64,000 bases of DNA from Fasciola hepatica (lineage: Eukaryota > Platyhelminthes > Trematoda > Plagiorchiida > Fasciolidae). Location: the NCBI GenBank assembly GCA_948099385.1, contig CANUEZ040000204.1, forward strand, positions 372,001-436,000, in the 5' to 3' direction. Under the pieces are notes generated by a model. The model was given only the letters and a program-made list of their open reading frames with translations, did not search any database and was not told the DNA's origin. The position numbers were made by a program, and so were the translations under genes. Position 1 is the first letter of the stretch; each line of letters starts with the position of its first letter. Shown here in pieces: positions 1 to 12,643 of the stretch.

Positions 1-378
1 CATGATACAGCAAACGCCCCGAACTGGCTTCGGCTTTCAAATTGGCTTTATACGGTGAGAACAAAATTCTCGCACACCGATCCAATCCTATGTTCCATCA
101 CTTCTCCATTTATGGGCCTAAGTAAAACCAAGGCATTCCCTTATGAACAATCCACACAAATTGCTGATACAATGCAATTGAGCAGTAGCAGAGTAGATTT
201 GTATAATATGATTCTCCATGCAGCTTGAACACTGAACTGACCATTGAAAATTATGGAAGCACTGTACAGCTGTTTGATCCCCTAAGGGAATCATGAGCAT
301 TGCAAATGGACCGAGTCCACACGGGGACACGTACAAGGGTTGGGGTGAACGATTGTCAATAGAACACCCGAACCACAA

Positions 379-801
379 GGCTATCCGATATGGCTCTGAA
401 CGCTTTGTTCAACATATACACTACATGATACAGCAAACGCCCCGAACTGGCTTCGGCTTTCAAATTGGCTTTTTACGGTGAGAACAAAATTCTCGCACAC
501 CGATCCAATCCTATGTTCCATCACTTCTCCATTTATGGGCCTAAGTAAAACCAAGGCATTCCCTTATGGACAATCCACACAAATTGCTGATACAATGCAA
601 TTGAGCAGTAGCAGAGTAGATTTGTATAATATGATTCTCCATGCAGCTTGAACACTGAACTGACCATTGAAAATGATGGAAGCACTGTACAGCTGTTTGA
701 TCCACTAAGGGAATCATGAGCATTGCAAATGGACCGAGTCCACACGGGGACACGTACAAGGGTTGGGGTGAACGATTGTCAACAGAACACCCGAACCACA
801 A
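379..801 (+). repeat. Reference satellite unit (423 bp) with internal map
   Basis: Used here as the coordinate frame for all units; offsets are from base 379. Offsets 1-50 hold the tail segment CTATCCGATATGG and the polymorphic GATATAGCAC (GATAGAG or GATACAG in subfamilies). Offsets about 70-110 hold the CTTCGGCTTTCAAATTGG region, where most 1-2 bp length changes occur. Offsets about 150-205 are the head segment, the most variable part, present in several discrete versions. Offsets about 240-275 (ATGATTCTCCATGCAGC) are well conserved. Offsets 307-338 contain three small dyads, and 331-367 the nearly invariant core. Offsets 370-395 carry the G-rich GGGTTGGGG. I find no convincing half-unit subrepeat, so the 423 bp period appears to be the basic one. 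Confidence 0.93.
685..745. other. Dyad cluster followed by nearly invariant core (shown in reference unit)
   Basis: Within about 32 bp lie CTGTACAG (685-692), overlapping ACAGCTGT (689-696), and the imperfect hairpin-like dyad around CTAAGG (698-716). These run directly into a core (709-745) containing GAGCATTGCAAATGGACC, which is the same in almost every unit. Exceptions I noticed are near 28635, 41306-41330, 43843-43868, 46382, 58224 and the 1-bp losses near 10475 and 59515. Conservation here against free change in the head segment could mean a bound protein or simply homogenisation. No known binding site was identified. Confidence 0.6.
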
Positions 802-1224
802 GGCTATCCGATATGGCTCTGAACGCTTTGTCCAACATATACACTACATGATATAGCACACTCCCCAAACTGGCTTCGGCTTTCAAATTGGCTTTTTACG
901 GTGAGAAACAAATTCTCGCACACCGATCCAATCCTATGTTCCATCACTTCTCCATTTATGGGCCTAAGTAAAACCAAGGCATTCCCTTATGAACAATCAA
1001 CACAAATTGCTGATACAATGCAATTGAGCAGTAGCAGATTAGATTTGTATAATATGATTCTCCATGCAGCTTGAACACTGAACTGACCATTGAAAATTAT
1101 GGAAGCACAGTACAGATGTTTGATCCCCTAAGGGAATCATGAGCATTGCAAATGGACCGAGTCCACACGGGGACACGTACAAGGGTTGGGGTGAACGATT
1201 GTCAATAGTACACCCGAACCACAA

Positions 1225-4184
1225 GGCTATCCCATATGGCTCTGAACGCTTTGTTCAACATATACACTACATGATATAGCACACTCCCCAAATTGACTAC
1301 GGCTTTCAAATTGGATTTTACGGTGAGAAACAAATTCTCGCACACCGATCCAATCCTATGTTCCATCACTTCTCCATTTATGGGCCTAAGTAAAACCAAG
1401 GCATTCCCTTATGAACAATCCACACAAATTGCTGATACAATGCAATTGAGCAGTAGCGGAGTAGATTTGTATAATATGATTCTCCATGCAGCTTGAACAC
1501 TGAACTGACCATTGAAAATGATGGAAGCACTGTACAGCTGTTTGATCCCCTAAGGGAATCATGAGCATTGCAAATGGACCGAGTCCACACGGGGACACGT
1601 ACACGGGTTGGGGTGAACGATTGTCAATAGAACACCCGAACCACAAGGCTATCGGATATGGGTCTGATCGCTTTGTTCAACATATACACTACATGATATA
1701 GCACACTCCTCAAACTGGCTTCGGCTTTCAAATTGGCTTTTTACGGTGAGAACCAAATTCTCGCACACCGATCCAATCCTATGTTCCATCACTTCTCCAT
1801 TTATGGGCCTAAGTAAAACCAAGGCATTCCCTTATGAACAATCAACACAAATTGCTGATACAATGCAATTGAGCAGTAGCAGAGTAGATTTGTATAATAT
1901 GATTCTCCATGCAGCTTGAACACTGAACTGAACATTGCAAATTATGGAAGCACTGTACAGCTGTTTGATCCCCTAAAGGAATCATGAGCATTGCAAATGG
2001 ACCGAGTCCACACGGGGACACGTACAAGGGTTGGGGTGAACGATTGTCAATAGAACACCCGAACCACAAGGCTATCCGATATGGGTCTGATCGCTTTGTT
2101 CAACATATACACTACATGATATAGCACACTCCCCAAACTGGCTTCGGCTTTCAAATTGGCTTTTTACGGTGAGAACCAAATTCTCGCACACCGATCCAAT
2201 CCTATGTTCCATCACTTCTCCATTTATGGGCCTAAGTAAAACCAAGGCATTCGCTCATGAACAATCCACACAAATTGCTGATACAATGCAATTGAGCAGT
2301 AGCGGAGTAGATTTGTATAATATGATTCTCCATGCAGCTTGAACACTGAACTGACCATTGAAAATTCTGGAAGCACTGTACAGCTGTTTGATCCCCTAAG
2401 GGAATCATGAGCATTGCAAATGGACCGAGTCCACACGGGGACACGTACAAGGGTTGGGTTGAACGATTGTCAATAGAACACCCGAACCACAAGGCTATCC
2501 GATATGGCTCTGAACGCTTTGTTCAACATATACACTACATGATATAGCACACTCCCCAAACTGGCTTCGGCTTTCAAATTGGCTTTTTACGGTGGGAACC
2601 AAATTCTCGCACACCGATCCAATCCTATGTTCCATCACTTCTCCATTTATGGGCCTAAGTAAAACCAAGGCATTCCCTTATGAACAATCAACACAAATTG
2701 CTGATACAATGCAATTGAGCAGTAGCGGAGTAGATTTGTATAATATGATTCTCCATGCAGCTTGAACACTGAACTGACCATTGAAAATGATGGAAGCACT
2801 GTACAGCTGTTTGATCCCCTAAGGGAATCATGAGCATTGCAAATGGACCGAGTCCACACGGGGACACGTACACGGGTTGGGGTGAACGATTGTCAATAGA
2901 ACACCCGAACCACAAGGCTATCGGATATGGGTCTGATCGCTTTGTTCAACATATACACTACATGATATAGCACACTCCCCAAACTGGCTTCGGCTTTCAA
3001 ATTGGCTTTTTACGGTGGGAACCAAATTCTCGCACACCGATCCAATCCTATGTTCCATCACTTCTCCATTTATGGGCCTAAGTAAAACCAAGGCATTCCC
3101 TTATGAACAATCAACACAAATTGCTGATACAATGCAATTGAGCAGTAGCGGAGTAGATTTGTATAATATGATTCTCCATGCAGCTTGAACACTGAACTGA
3201 CCATTGAAAATGATGGAAGCACTGTACAGCTGTTTGATCCCCTAAGGGAATCATGAGCATTGCAAATGGACCGAGTCCACACGGGGACACGTACACGGGT
3301 TGGGGTGAACGATTGTCAATAGAACACCCGAACCACAAGGCTATCGGATATGGGTCTGATCGCTTTGTTCAACATATACACTACATGATATAGCACACTC
3401 CCCAAACTGGCTTCGGCTTTCAAATTGGCTTTTTACGGTGAGAACCAAATTCTCGCACACCGATCCAATCCTATGTTCCATCACTTCTCCATTTATGGGC
3501 CTAAGTAAAACCAAGGCATTCCCTTATGAACAATCAACACAAATTGCTGATACAATGCAATTGAGCAGAAGCAGAGTAGATTTGTATAATATGATTCTCC
3601 ATGCAGCTTGAACACTGAACTGACCATTGAAAATTATGGAAGCACTGTACAGCTGTTTGATCCCCTAAAGGAATCATGAGCATTGCAAATGGACCGAGTC
3701 CACACGGGGACACGTACAAGGGTTGGGGTGAACGATTGTCAATAGAACACCCGAACCACAAGGCTATCCGATATGGGTCTGATCGCTTTGTTCAACATAT
3801 ACACTACATGATATAGCACACTCCCCAAACTGGCTTCGGCTTTCAAATTGGCTTTTGACGGTGAGAACCAAATTCTCGCACACCGATCCAATCCTATGTT
3901 ACATCACTTCTCCATTTATGGGCCTAAGTAAAACCAAGGCATTCGCTCATGAACAATCCACACAAATTGCTGATACAATGCAATTGAGCAGTAGCAGAGT
4001 AGATTTGTATAATATGATTCTCCATGCAGCTTGAACACTGAACTGACCATTGAAAATTATGGAAGCACTGTACAGCTGTTTGATCCCCTAAGGGAATCAT
4101 GAGCATTGCAAATGGACCGAGTCCACACGGGGACACGTACAAGGGTTGGGTTGAACGATTGTCAATAGAACACCCGAACCACAA
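1225..4184 (+). repeat. P-Q-R-P-P-Q-R run of seven units
   Basis: Three unit types alternate. P units (ending 1646, 2915, 3338) share CGTACACGGGTTGG and the tail TCGGATATGGGTCTGATCGC. Q units (2069, 3761) share the unusual CCCCTAAAGGAATC. R units (2492, 4184) share the head CATTCGCTCATGAAC and GGTTGGGTTGAACG. Q and R therefore recur at 1,692 bp (four units). P at 2493-2915 and 2916-3338 look essentially identical, a single-unit duplication. Point differences between partners, such as ATTCTGG against ATTATGG in R, make this older or more overwritten than the large repeat at 12.6 kb. Confidence 0.8.
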
Positions 4185-7145
4185 GGCTATCCGATATGGG
4201 TCTGAACGCTTTGTTCAACATATACACTACATGATATAGCACACTCCCCAAACTGGCTTCGGCTTTCAAATTGGCTTTTTACGGTGAGAACCAAATTCTC
4301 GCACACCGATCCAATCCTATGTTCCATCACTTCTCTATTTATGGGCCTAAGTATAACCAAGGCATTCCCTTATGAACAATCCACACAAATTGCTGATACA
4401 ATGCAATTGAGCAGTAGCAGATTAGATTTGTATAATATGATTCTCCATGCAGCTTGAACACTGAACTGACCATTGAAAATTCTGGAAGCACTGTACAGCT
4501 GTTTGATCCCCTAAGGGAATCATGAGCATTGCAAATGGACCGAGTCCACACGGGGACACGTACAAGGGTTGGGGTGAACGATTGTCAATAGAACACCCGA
4601 ACCACAAGGCTATCCGATATGGCTCTGATCGCTTTGTTCAACATATACACTACATGATATAGCACATTCCCCAAACTGGCTTCGGTTTTCCAATTGGCTT
4701 TTTACGGTGAGAACCAAATTCTCGCACACCGATCCAACCCTATGTTCCATCACTTCTCCATTTATGGGCCTAAGTAAAACCAAGACATTCGCTCATTTAC
4801 AATCCACACAAATTGCTGATACAATGCAATTGAGCAGTAGCAGAGTAGATTTGTATAATATGATTCTCCATGCAGCTTGAACACTGAACTGACCATTGAA
4901 AATTCTGGAAGCACTGTACAGCTGTTTGATCCCCTAAGGGAATCATGAGCATTGCAAATGGACCGAGTCCACACGGGGACACGTACAAGGGTTGGGTTGA
5001 ACGATTGTCAATAGAACACCCGAACCACAAGGCTATCCGATAAGGGTCTGAACGCTTTGTTCAACATATACACTACATGATATAGCACACTCCCCAAACT
5101 GGCTTCGGCTTTCAAATTGGCTTTTTACGGTGGGAACCAAATTCTCGCACACCGATCCAATCCTATGTTCCATCACTTCTCCATTTATGGGCCTAAGTAA
5201 AACCAAGACATTCCCTTATGAACAATCCACACAAATTGCTGATACAATGCAATTGAGCAGTAGCAGATTAGATTTGTATAATATGATTCTCCATGCAGCT
5301 TGAACACTGAACTGACCATTGAAAATTCTGGAAGCACTGTACAGCTGTTTGATCCCCTAAGGGAATCATGAGCATTGCAAATGGACCGAGTCCACACGGG
5401 GACACGTACAAGGGTTGGGGTGAGCGATTGTCAATATAACACCCGAACCACAAGGCTATCCGATATGGCTCTGATCGCTTTGTTCAACATATACACTACA
5501 TGATATAGCACACTCCCCAAACTGGCTTCGGCTTTCAAATTGGCTTTTTACGGTGAGAACCAAATTCTCGCACACCGATCCAATCCTATGTTCCATCACT
5601 TCTCCATTTATGGGCCTAAGTAAAACCAAGGCATTCCCTCATGAACAATCCACACAAATTGCTGATACAATGCAATTGAGCAGTAGCGGAGTAGATTTGT
5701 ATAATATGATTCTCCATGCAGCTTGAACACTGAACTGACCATTGAAAATTCTGGAAGCACTGTACAGCTGTTTGATCCCCTAAGGGAATCATGAGCATTG
5801 CAAATGGACCGAGTCCACACGGGGACACGTACAAGGGTTGGGTTGAACGATTGTCAATAGAACACCCGAACCACAAGGCTATCCGATATGGCTCCTAAAG
5901 CTTTGTTCAACATATACACTACATGATATAGCACACTCCCCAAACTGGCTTCGGCTTTCAAATTGGCTTTTTACGGTGAGAACCAAATTCTCGCACACCG
6001 ATCCAATCCTATGTTCCATCACTTCTCCATTTATGGGCCTAAGTAAAACCAAGGCATTCCCTCATGAACAATCCACACAAATTGCTGATACAATGCAATT
6101 GAGCAGTAGCGGAGTAGATTTGTATAATATGATTCTCCATGCAGCTTGAACACTGAACTGACCATTGAAAATTCTGGAAGCACTGTACAGCTGTTTGATC
6201 CCCTAAGGGAATCATGAGCATTGCAAATGGACCGAGTCCACACGGGGACACGTACAAGGGTTGGGTTGAACGATTGTCAATAGAACACCCGAACCACAAG
6301 GCTATCCGATATGGGTCTGAACGCTTTGTTCGACATATACACTACATGATAGAGCACACTCCCCAAACTGGCTTCGGCTTTCAAATTGGCTTTTTACGGT
6401 GAGAACCAAATTCTCGCACACCGATCCAATCCTATGTTCCATCACTTCTCCATTTATGGGCCTAAGTATAACCAAGGCATTCCCTTATGAACAATCCACA
6501 CAAATTGCTGATACAATGCAATTGAGCAGTAGCAGATTAGATTTGTATAATATGATTCTCCATGCAGCTTGAACACTGAACTGACCATTGAAAATTCTGG
6601 AAGCACTGTACAGCTGTTTGATCCCCTAAGGGAATCATGAGCATTGCAAATGGACCGAGTCCACACGGGGACACGTACAAGGGTTGGGGTGAACGATTGT
6701 CAATAGAACACCCGAACCACAAGGCTATCCGATATGGCTCTGATCGCTTTGTTCAACATATACACTACATGATATAGCACATTCCCCAAACTGGCTTCGG
6801 CTTTCAAATTGGCTTTTTACGGTGAGAACCAAATTCTCGCACACCGATCCAGTCCTATGTTCCATCACTTCTCCATTTATGGGCCTAAGTAAAACCAAGA
6901 CATTCGCTCATGAACAATCCACACAAATTGCTGATACAATGCAATTGAGCAGTAGCGGAGTAGATTTGTATAATATGATTCTTCATGCAGCTTGAACACT
7001 GAACTGACCATTGAAAATGATGGAAGCACAGTACAGCTGTTTGATCCCCTAAGGGAATCATGAGCATTGCAAATGGACCGAGTCCACACGGGGACACGAA
7101 CAAGGGTTGGGGTGAACGATTGTCAATAGAACACCCGAACCACAA
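4185..7145 (+). repeat. Five-unit echo (period 2,115 bp) and an adjacent twin pair
   Basis: The unit ending 4607 matches the one ending 6722 (both with AAGTATAACCAAGGCATTCC and a CACATTCCCC tail), and the unit ending 5030 matches the one ending 7145 (both with CCAAGACATTCGCTCAT). The units ending 5876 and 6299 are near twins, with CGGAGTAG and GGTTGGGTTG in both. They differ mainly in the tail, CTCCTAAAGC against GTCTGAACGC. Confidence 0.75.
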
Positions 7146-7464
7146 GGCTATCCGATATGGCTCCTAACGCTTTGTTCAACATATACACTACATGATATAG
7201 CACACTCCCCAAACTGGCTTCGGCTTTCAAATTGGCTTCTTACGGTGCGAAACAAATTCTCGCACACCGATCCAATCCTATGTTCCATTACTTCTCCGAT
7301 TGTGGGATTAATTTGGACCAACGCCTTCCCCTATGAACAATCCACACAAATTGCTGATACAATGCAATTGAGCAGTAGCAGATTAGATTTGTATAATATG
7401 ATTCTCCATGCAGCTTGAACACTGAACTGACCATTGAAAATGATGGAAGCACTGTACAGCTGTT

Positions 7465-7483
7465 TGATTCCCTAAGGGAATCA
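7465..7483. other. Perfect 8-bp dyad, 3-bp spacer
   Basis: TGATTCCC-TAA-GGGAATCA. The common form in other units is TGATCCCC-TAA-GGGAATCA, with one mismatch in the left arm, so most units carry a near-perfect dyad and this one is perfect. The third C of the common form is itself polymorphic (CCCCTA, CCACTA, CCGCTA). Confidence 0.8.
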
Positions 7484-7568
7484 TGAGCATTGCAAATGGA
7501 CCGAGTCCACACGGGGACACGTACAAGGGTTGGGATGAACGATTGTCAATAGAACACCCGAACCACAA

Positions 7569-7992
7569 GGCTATCCGATATGGCTCTGAACGCTTTGTTC
7601 AACATATACACTACATGATATAGCACACTCCCCAAACTGGCTTCGGCTTTCAAATTGGCTTCTTACGGTGAGAACCAAATTCTCACACACCGATCCAATC
7701 CTATGTTCCATCACTTCTCCATTTATGGGCCTAAGTATAACTAAGGCATTCCCTTATGATCAATCCACACAAATTGCTGATACAATGCAATTGAGCAGTA
7801 GCAGAGTAGATTTGTAGAATATGATTCTCCATGCAGCTTGAACACTGAACTGACCATTGAAAATTAATTTAGGCACTGTACAGATGTTTGATCCCCTAAG
7901 GGAATCATGAGCATTGCAAATGGACCGAGTCCACACGGGGACACGTACAAGGGTTGGGATGAACGATTGTCAATAGAACACCCGAACCACAA
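7569..7992 (+). repeat. Most diverged unit in the window, the only one longer than 423 bp
   Basis: At 424 bp this unit carries GAAAATTAATTTAGGCAC where others read GAAAATTATGGAAGCAC, a local rewrite with one extra base. It also has TTTGTAGAATATG in place of TTTGTATAATATG, and the W-like head TATAACTAAGG. Confidence 0.75.
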
Positions 7993-9157
7993 GGCTATCC
8001 GATATGGCTCTGAACGCTTTGTTCAACATATACACTACATGATATAGCACACTCCCCAAACTGGCTTCGGCTTTCAAATTGGCTTCTTACGGTGAGAAAC
8101 AAATTCTCGCACACCGATCCAATCCTATGTTCCATCACTTCTCCATTTATGGGCCTAAGTAAAACCAAGGCATTCCCTTATGACCAATCCACACAGATTG
8201 CTCATACAATGCAATAGAGCAGTAGCAGAGTAGATTTGTATAATATGATTCTCCATGAAGCTTGAACACTGAACTGAACATTGCAAATTCTAGAAGCACT
8301 GTACAGCTGTTTGATCCACTAAGGGAATCATGAGCATTGCAAATGGACCGAGTCCACACTGGGACACGAACAAGGGTTGGGGTAAACGATTGTCAATAGA
8401 ACACCCGAACCACAAGGCTATCCGATATGGCTCTGAACGCTTTGTTCAACATATACACTACATGATATAGCACACTCCACAAACTGGCTTCGGCTTTCAA
8501 ATTGGCTTTTTACGGTGAGAACCAAATTCTCGCACACCGATCCAATCCTATGTTCCATCACTTCTCCATTTATGGGCCTAAGTAAAACCAAGTACATCCC
8601 TTATGAACAATCCACACAAATTGCTGATACAATGCAATTGAGCAGTAGCAGAGTAGATTTGTATAATATGATTCTCCATGCAGCTTGAACACTGAAGTGA
8701 CCATTGAAAATTATGGAAGCACTGTACAGATGTTTGATCCCCTAAGGGAATCATGAGCATTGCAAATGGACCGAGTCCACACGGGGACACGTACAAGGGT
8801 TGGGGTGAACGATTGTCAATAGAACACCCGAACCACAAGGCTATCCGACATGGCTCTGAACGCTTTGTTCAACATCTACACTACATGATATAGCACACTC
8901 CCCAAACTGGCTTCGGCTTTCAAATTGGCTTTTTACGGTGAGAACCAAATTCTCGCACACCGATCCAATCCTATGTTCCATCACTTCTCCATTTATGGGC
9001 CTAAGTAAAACCAAGGCATTCCCTTATGAACAATCCACACAAATTACTCATACATTGAAATAGAGCAGTAGCAGAGTAGATTTGTATAATATGATTCTCC
9101 ATGCAGCTTGAAAACTGAACTGACCATTGAAAATGATGGAAGCACTGTACAGCTGTT

Positions 9158-9176
9158 TGATTCCCTAAGGGAATCA
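9158..9176. other. Second perfect 8-bp dyad
   Basis: Same perfect TGATTCCC-TAA-GGGAATCA arrangement as at 7465, four units away. Whether the two reflect common descent or repeated C-to-T change cannot be told here. Confidence 0.8.
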
Positions 9177-12100
9177 TGAGCATTGCAAATGGACCGAGTC
9201 CACACGGGGACACGTACAAGGGTTGGGGTGAACGATTGTCAATAGAACACCCGAACCACAAGGCTATCCGATATGGCTCTGAACGCTTTGTTCAACATAT
9301 ACACTACATGATATAGCACACTCCCCAAATTGACTTCGGCTTTCAAATTGGCTTCTTACGGTGAGAAACAAATTCTCGCACACCGATCCAATCCTATGTT
9401 ACATCACTTCTCCATTAATGGGCCTAAGTAAAACCAAGGCATTCCCTTATGAACAATCCACACAAATTGCTGATACAATGCAATTGAGCAGTAGCAGAGT
9501 AGATTTGTATAATATGATTCTCCATGCAGCTTGAACACTGAACTGACCATTGAAAATTCTGGAAGCACTGTACAGCTGTTTGATCCGCTAAGGGAATCAT
9601 GAGCATTGCAAATGGACCGAGTCCACACGGGGACACGTACAAGGGTTGGGGTGAACGATTGTCAATAGAACACCCGAACCACAAGGCTATCCGATATGAC
9701 TCTGAACGCTTTGTTCAACATATACACTACATGATATAGCACACTCCCCAAACTGGCTTCGGCTTTCAAATTGGCTTTTTACGGTGAGAAACAAATTCTC
9801 GCACACCGATCCAATCCTATGTTCCATCACTTCTCCATTTATGGGCCTAAGTAAAACCAAGGCATTCCCTTATGAACAATCCACACAAATTGCTGATACA
9901 ATGCAATTGAGCAGTAGCAGAGTAGATTTGTATAATATGATTCTCCATGCAGCTTGAACACTGAACTGACCATTGAAAATTATGGAAGCACTGTACAGCT
10001 GTTTGATCCCCTAAGGGAATCATGAGCATTGCAAATGGACCGAGTCCACACGGGGGCACGTACAAGGGTTGGGGTGAACGATTGTCAATAGAACATCCGA
10101 ACCACAAGGCTATCCGATATGGCTCTGAACGCTTTGTTCAACATATACACTACATGATATAGCACACTCCCCAAATTGACTTCGGCTTTCAAATTGGCTT
10201 CTTACGGTGAGAAACAAATTCTCGCACACCGATCCAATCCTATGTTACATCACTTCTCCATTTATGGGCCTAAGTAAAACCAAGGCATTCCCTTATGAAC
10301 AATCCACACATATTGCTCATAAAATACAATTGAGCAGTAGCAGAGTAGATTTGTATAATATGATTCTCCATGCAGCTTGAACACTGAACTGACCATTGAA
10401 AATTCTGGAAGCACTGTACAGCTGTTTGATCCGCTAAGGGAATCATGAGCATTGCAAATGGACCGAGTCCACACGGGACACGTACAAGGGTTGGGGTGAA
10501 CGATTGTCAATAGAACACCCGAACCACAAGGCTATCCGATATGGCTCTGAACGCTTTGTTCAACATATACACTACATGATATAGCACACTCCCCAAACTG
10601 ACTTCGGCTTTCAAATTGGCTTTTTACGGTGGGAACCAAATTCTCGCACACCGATCAAATCCTATGTTCCATCACTTCTCCATTTATGGGCCTAAGTAAA
10701 ACCAAGGCATTCGCTCATGAACAATCCACACAAATTGCTGATACAATGCAATTGAGCAGTAGCAGTGTAGATTTGTATAATATGATTCTCCATGCAGCTT
10801 GAACACTGAAGTGACCATTGAAAATTATGGAAGCACTGTACAGCTGTTTGACCCCCTAAGGGAATCATGAGCATTGCAAATGGACCGAGTCCACACGGGG
10901 ACACGTACAAGGGTTGGGTTGAACGATTGTCAATAGAACACCCGAACCACAAGGCTATCCGATATGGCTCTGAACGCTTTGTTCAACATCTACACTACGT
11001 GATACAGCAAACTCTCCGAATTGGCTCCGGCTTTCAAATTGGCTTCTTACGGTGAGAACCAAATTCTCGCACACCGTTCCAATCCTATGTTCCATCACTT
11101 CTCCATTTATGGGCCTAAGTAAAACCAAGGCATTCCCTCATGAACAATCCACACAAATTGCTGATACAATGCAATTGAGCAGTAGCAGAGTAGATTTGTA
11201 TAATATGATTCTCCATGCAGCTTGAACACTGAACTGACCATTGAAAATTATGGAAGCACAGTACAGCTGTTTGATCCCCTAAGGGAATCATGAGCATTGC
11301 AAATGGACCGAGTCCACACGGGGACACGTACAAGGGTTGGGTTGAACGATTGTCAATAGAACACCCGAACCACAAGGCTATCCGATATGGCTCTGAACGC
11401 TTTGTTCAACATCTACACTACGTGATACAGCAAACTCTCCGAATTGGCTTCGGCTTTCATATTGGCTTCTTACGGTGAGAACAAAATTCTCACACACCGA
11501 TCCAATCCTATGTTCCATCACTTCTCCATTTATGGGCCTAAGTATAACTAAGGCATTCCCATATGATCAATCCACACAAATTGCTGATACAATGCAATTG
11601 AGCAGTAGCAGATTAGATTTGTATAATATGATTCTCCATGCAGCTTGAACACTGAACTGTCCATTGAAAATGATGGAAGCACAGTACAGCTGTTTGATCC
11701 CCTAAGGGAATCATGAGCATTGCAAATGGACCGAGTCCACACGGGGACACGTACAAGGGTTGGGGTGAACGATTGTCAATAGAACACCCGAACCACAAGG
11801 CTATCCCATATGGCTCCTAACGCTTTGTTCAACATATACACTACATGATATAGCACACTCCACAAACTGGCTTCGGCTTTCAAATTGGATTCTTACGGTG
11901 AGAAACAAATTCTCGCACACCGATCCAATCCTATGTTCCATCACTTCTCCATTCATTTGTCTAAGTAGAACCAAGTAAATCCCTTATGAAAAATCAACAC
12001 CAATTTCTGATACAATGCAATTGAGCAGTAGCAGAGTAGATTCGTATAATATGATTCTCCATGCAGCTTGAACACTGAACTGACCATTGAAAATGATGGA

Positions 12101-12643
12101 AGCACAGTACAGCTGTTTATCCCCTAAGGGAATCATGAGCATTGCAAATGGACCGAGTCCACACGGGGACACGTACAAGGGTTGGGGTGAACGATTGTCA
12201 ATAGAACACCCGAACCACAAGGCTATCCGACATGGCTCTGAACGCTTTGTTCAACATATACACTACATGATATAGCACACTCCCCAAACTGGCTTCGGCT
12301 TTCAAATTGGCTTTTTACAGTGAGAACCAAATTCTCGCACACCGATCCAATCCTATGTTCCATCACTTCTCCATTTATGGGCCTAAGTATAACTAAGGCA
12401 TTCCCATATGAACAATCCACACAAATTGCTGATACAATGCAATTGAGCAGTAGCAGAGTAGATTTGTATAATATGATTCTCCATGCAGCTTGAACACTGA
12501 ACTGACCATTGAAAATTATGGAAGCACTGTACAGATGTTTGATCCCCTAAGGGAATCATGAGCATTGCAAATGGACCGAGTCCACACGGGGACACGTACA
12601 AGGGTTGGGGTGAACGATTGTCAATAGAACACCCGAACCACAA

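Larger units (their letters stand above)
1..1224 (+). repeat. Leading ordinary units; array already running at window start
   Basis: The window opens inside a unit at CATGATACAGCAAACGCC, and the same string recurs 423 bases later at 424, so the first two tails are near copies. They carry the rare GATACAG form instead of GATATAG. The unit ending 801 differs from its left neighbour at 4 of 261 positions compared and from its right neighbour at about 9 of 261. Confidence 0.9.
7146..12643 (+). repeat. Mixed, relatively diverged units
   Basis: No long higher-order period is visible. Short echoes exist: units ending 9684 and 10529 share TGTTACATCAC upstream and CCGCTAAGGG (846 bp apart), and the adjacent units ending 10952 and 11375 are followed by the same GTGATACAGCAAACTCTCCG. 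The unit ending 7568 has the Z head (GATTGTGGGATTAATTTG) and the unit ending 12220 the X head. A 1-bp loss in the core (ACACGGGACACG) occurs near 10475. Confidence 0.8.

Noticed and set aside
324..345. G-quadruplex at GGGG...GGGTTGGGG
   Set aside because: Only three G-runs of three or more lie close together; the next GGG is about 40 bases upstream. Does not meet the usual four-run rule.
118..378. Minus-strand open frame of about 86 codons repeated in most units
   Set aside because: Its start codon is TTG, it recurs only because the unit recurs, it is cut to 61-77 codons in many units (for example by the AGATTAG variant), and a second minus-strand frame starting with GTG overlaps it. Substitutions do not favour third codon positions by eye. 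No known domain.
685..700. E-box (CAGCTG) and octamer or C/EBP-like (TTGCAAAT) transcription factor sites
   Set aside because: Short motifs expected by chance in a 423-bp unit; repetition adds no independent evidence.
704..712. Telomere-like CCCTAA in each unit
   Set aside because: Only one copy inside the CCCCTAAGGG dyad of each unit, never tandem. Coincidence.
533..745. Minus-strand open frame of about 70 codons repeated in many units
   Set aside because: GTG start, overlaps the 86-codon frame in another phase, and its end shifts with every head variant. A by-product of the repeat.
379..801. Internal half-unit periodicity (about 211 bp) hinting at a dimeric origin
   Set aside because: Comparing halves by eye shows only scattered short similarities such as CAATTGAGC and CAAATTGGC, not a convincing alignment.
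880..900. CENP-B box candidate at CTTCGGCTTTCAAATTGG
   Set aside because: Begins TTCG but lacks the required A and CGGG at the right spacing; the reverse-strand CCCG near GAACACCCGAACC lacks the matching T. Not a CENP-B box by the canonical motif.
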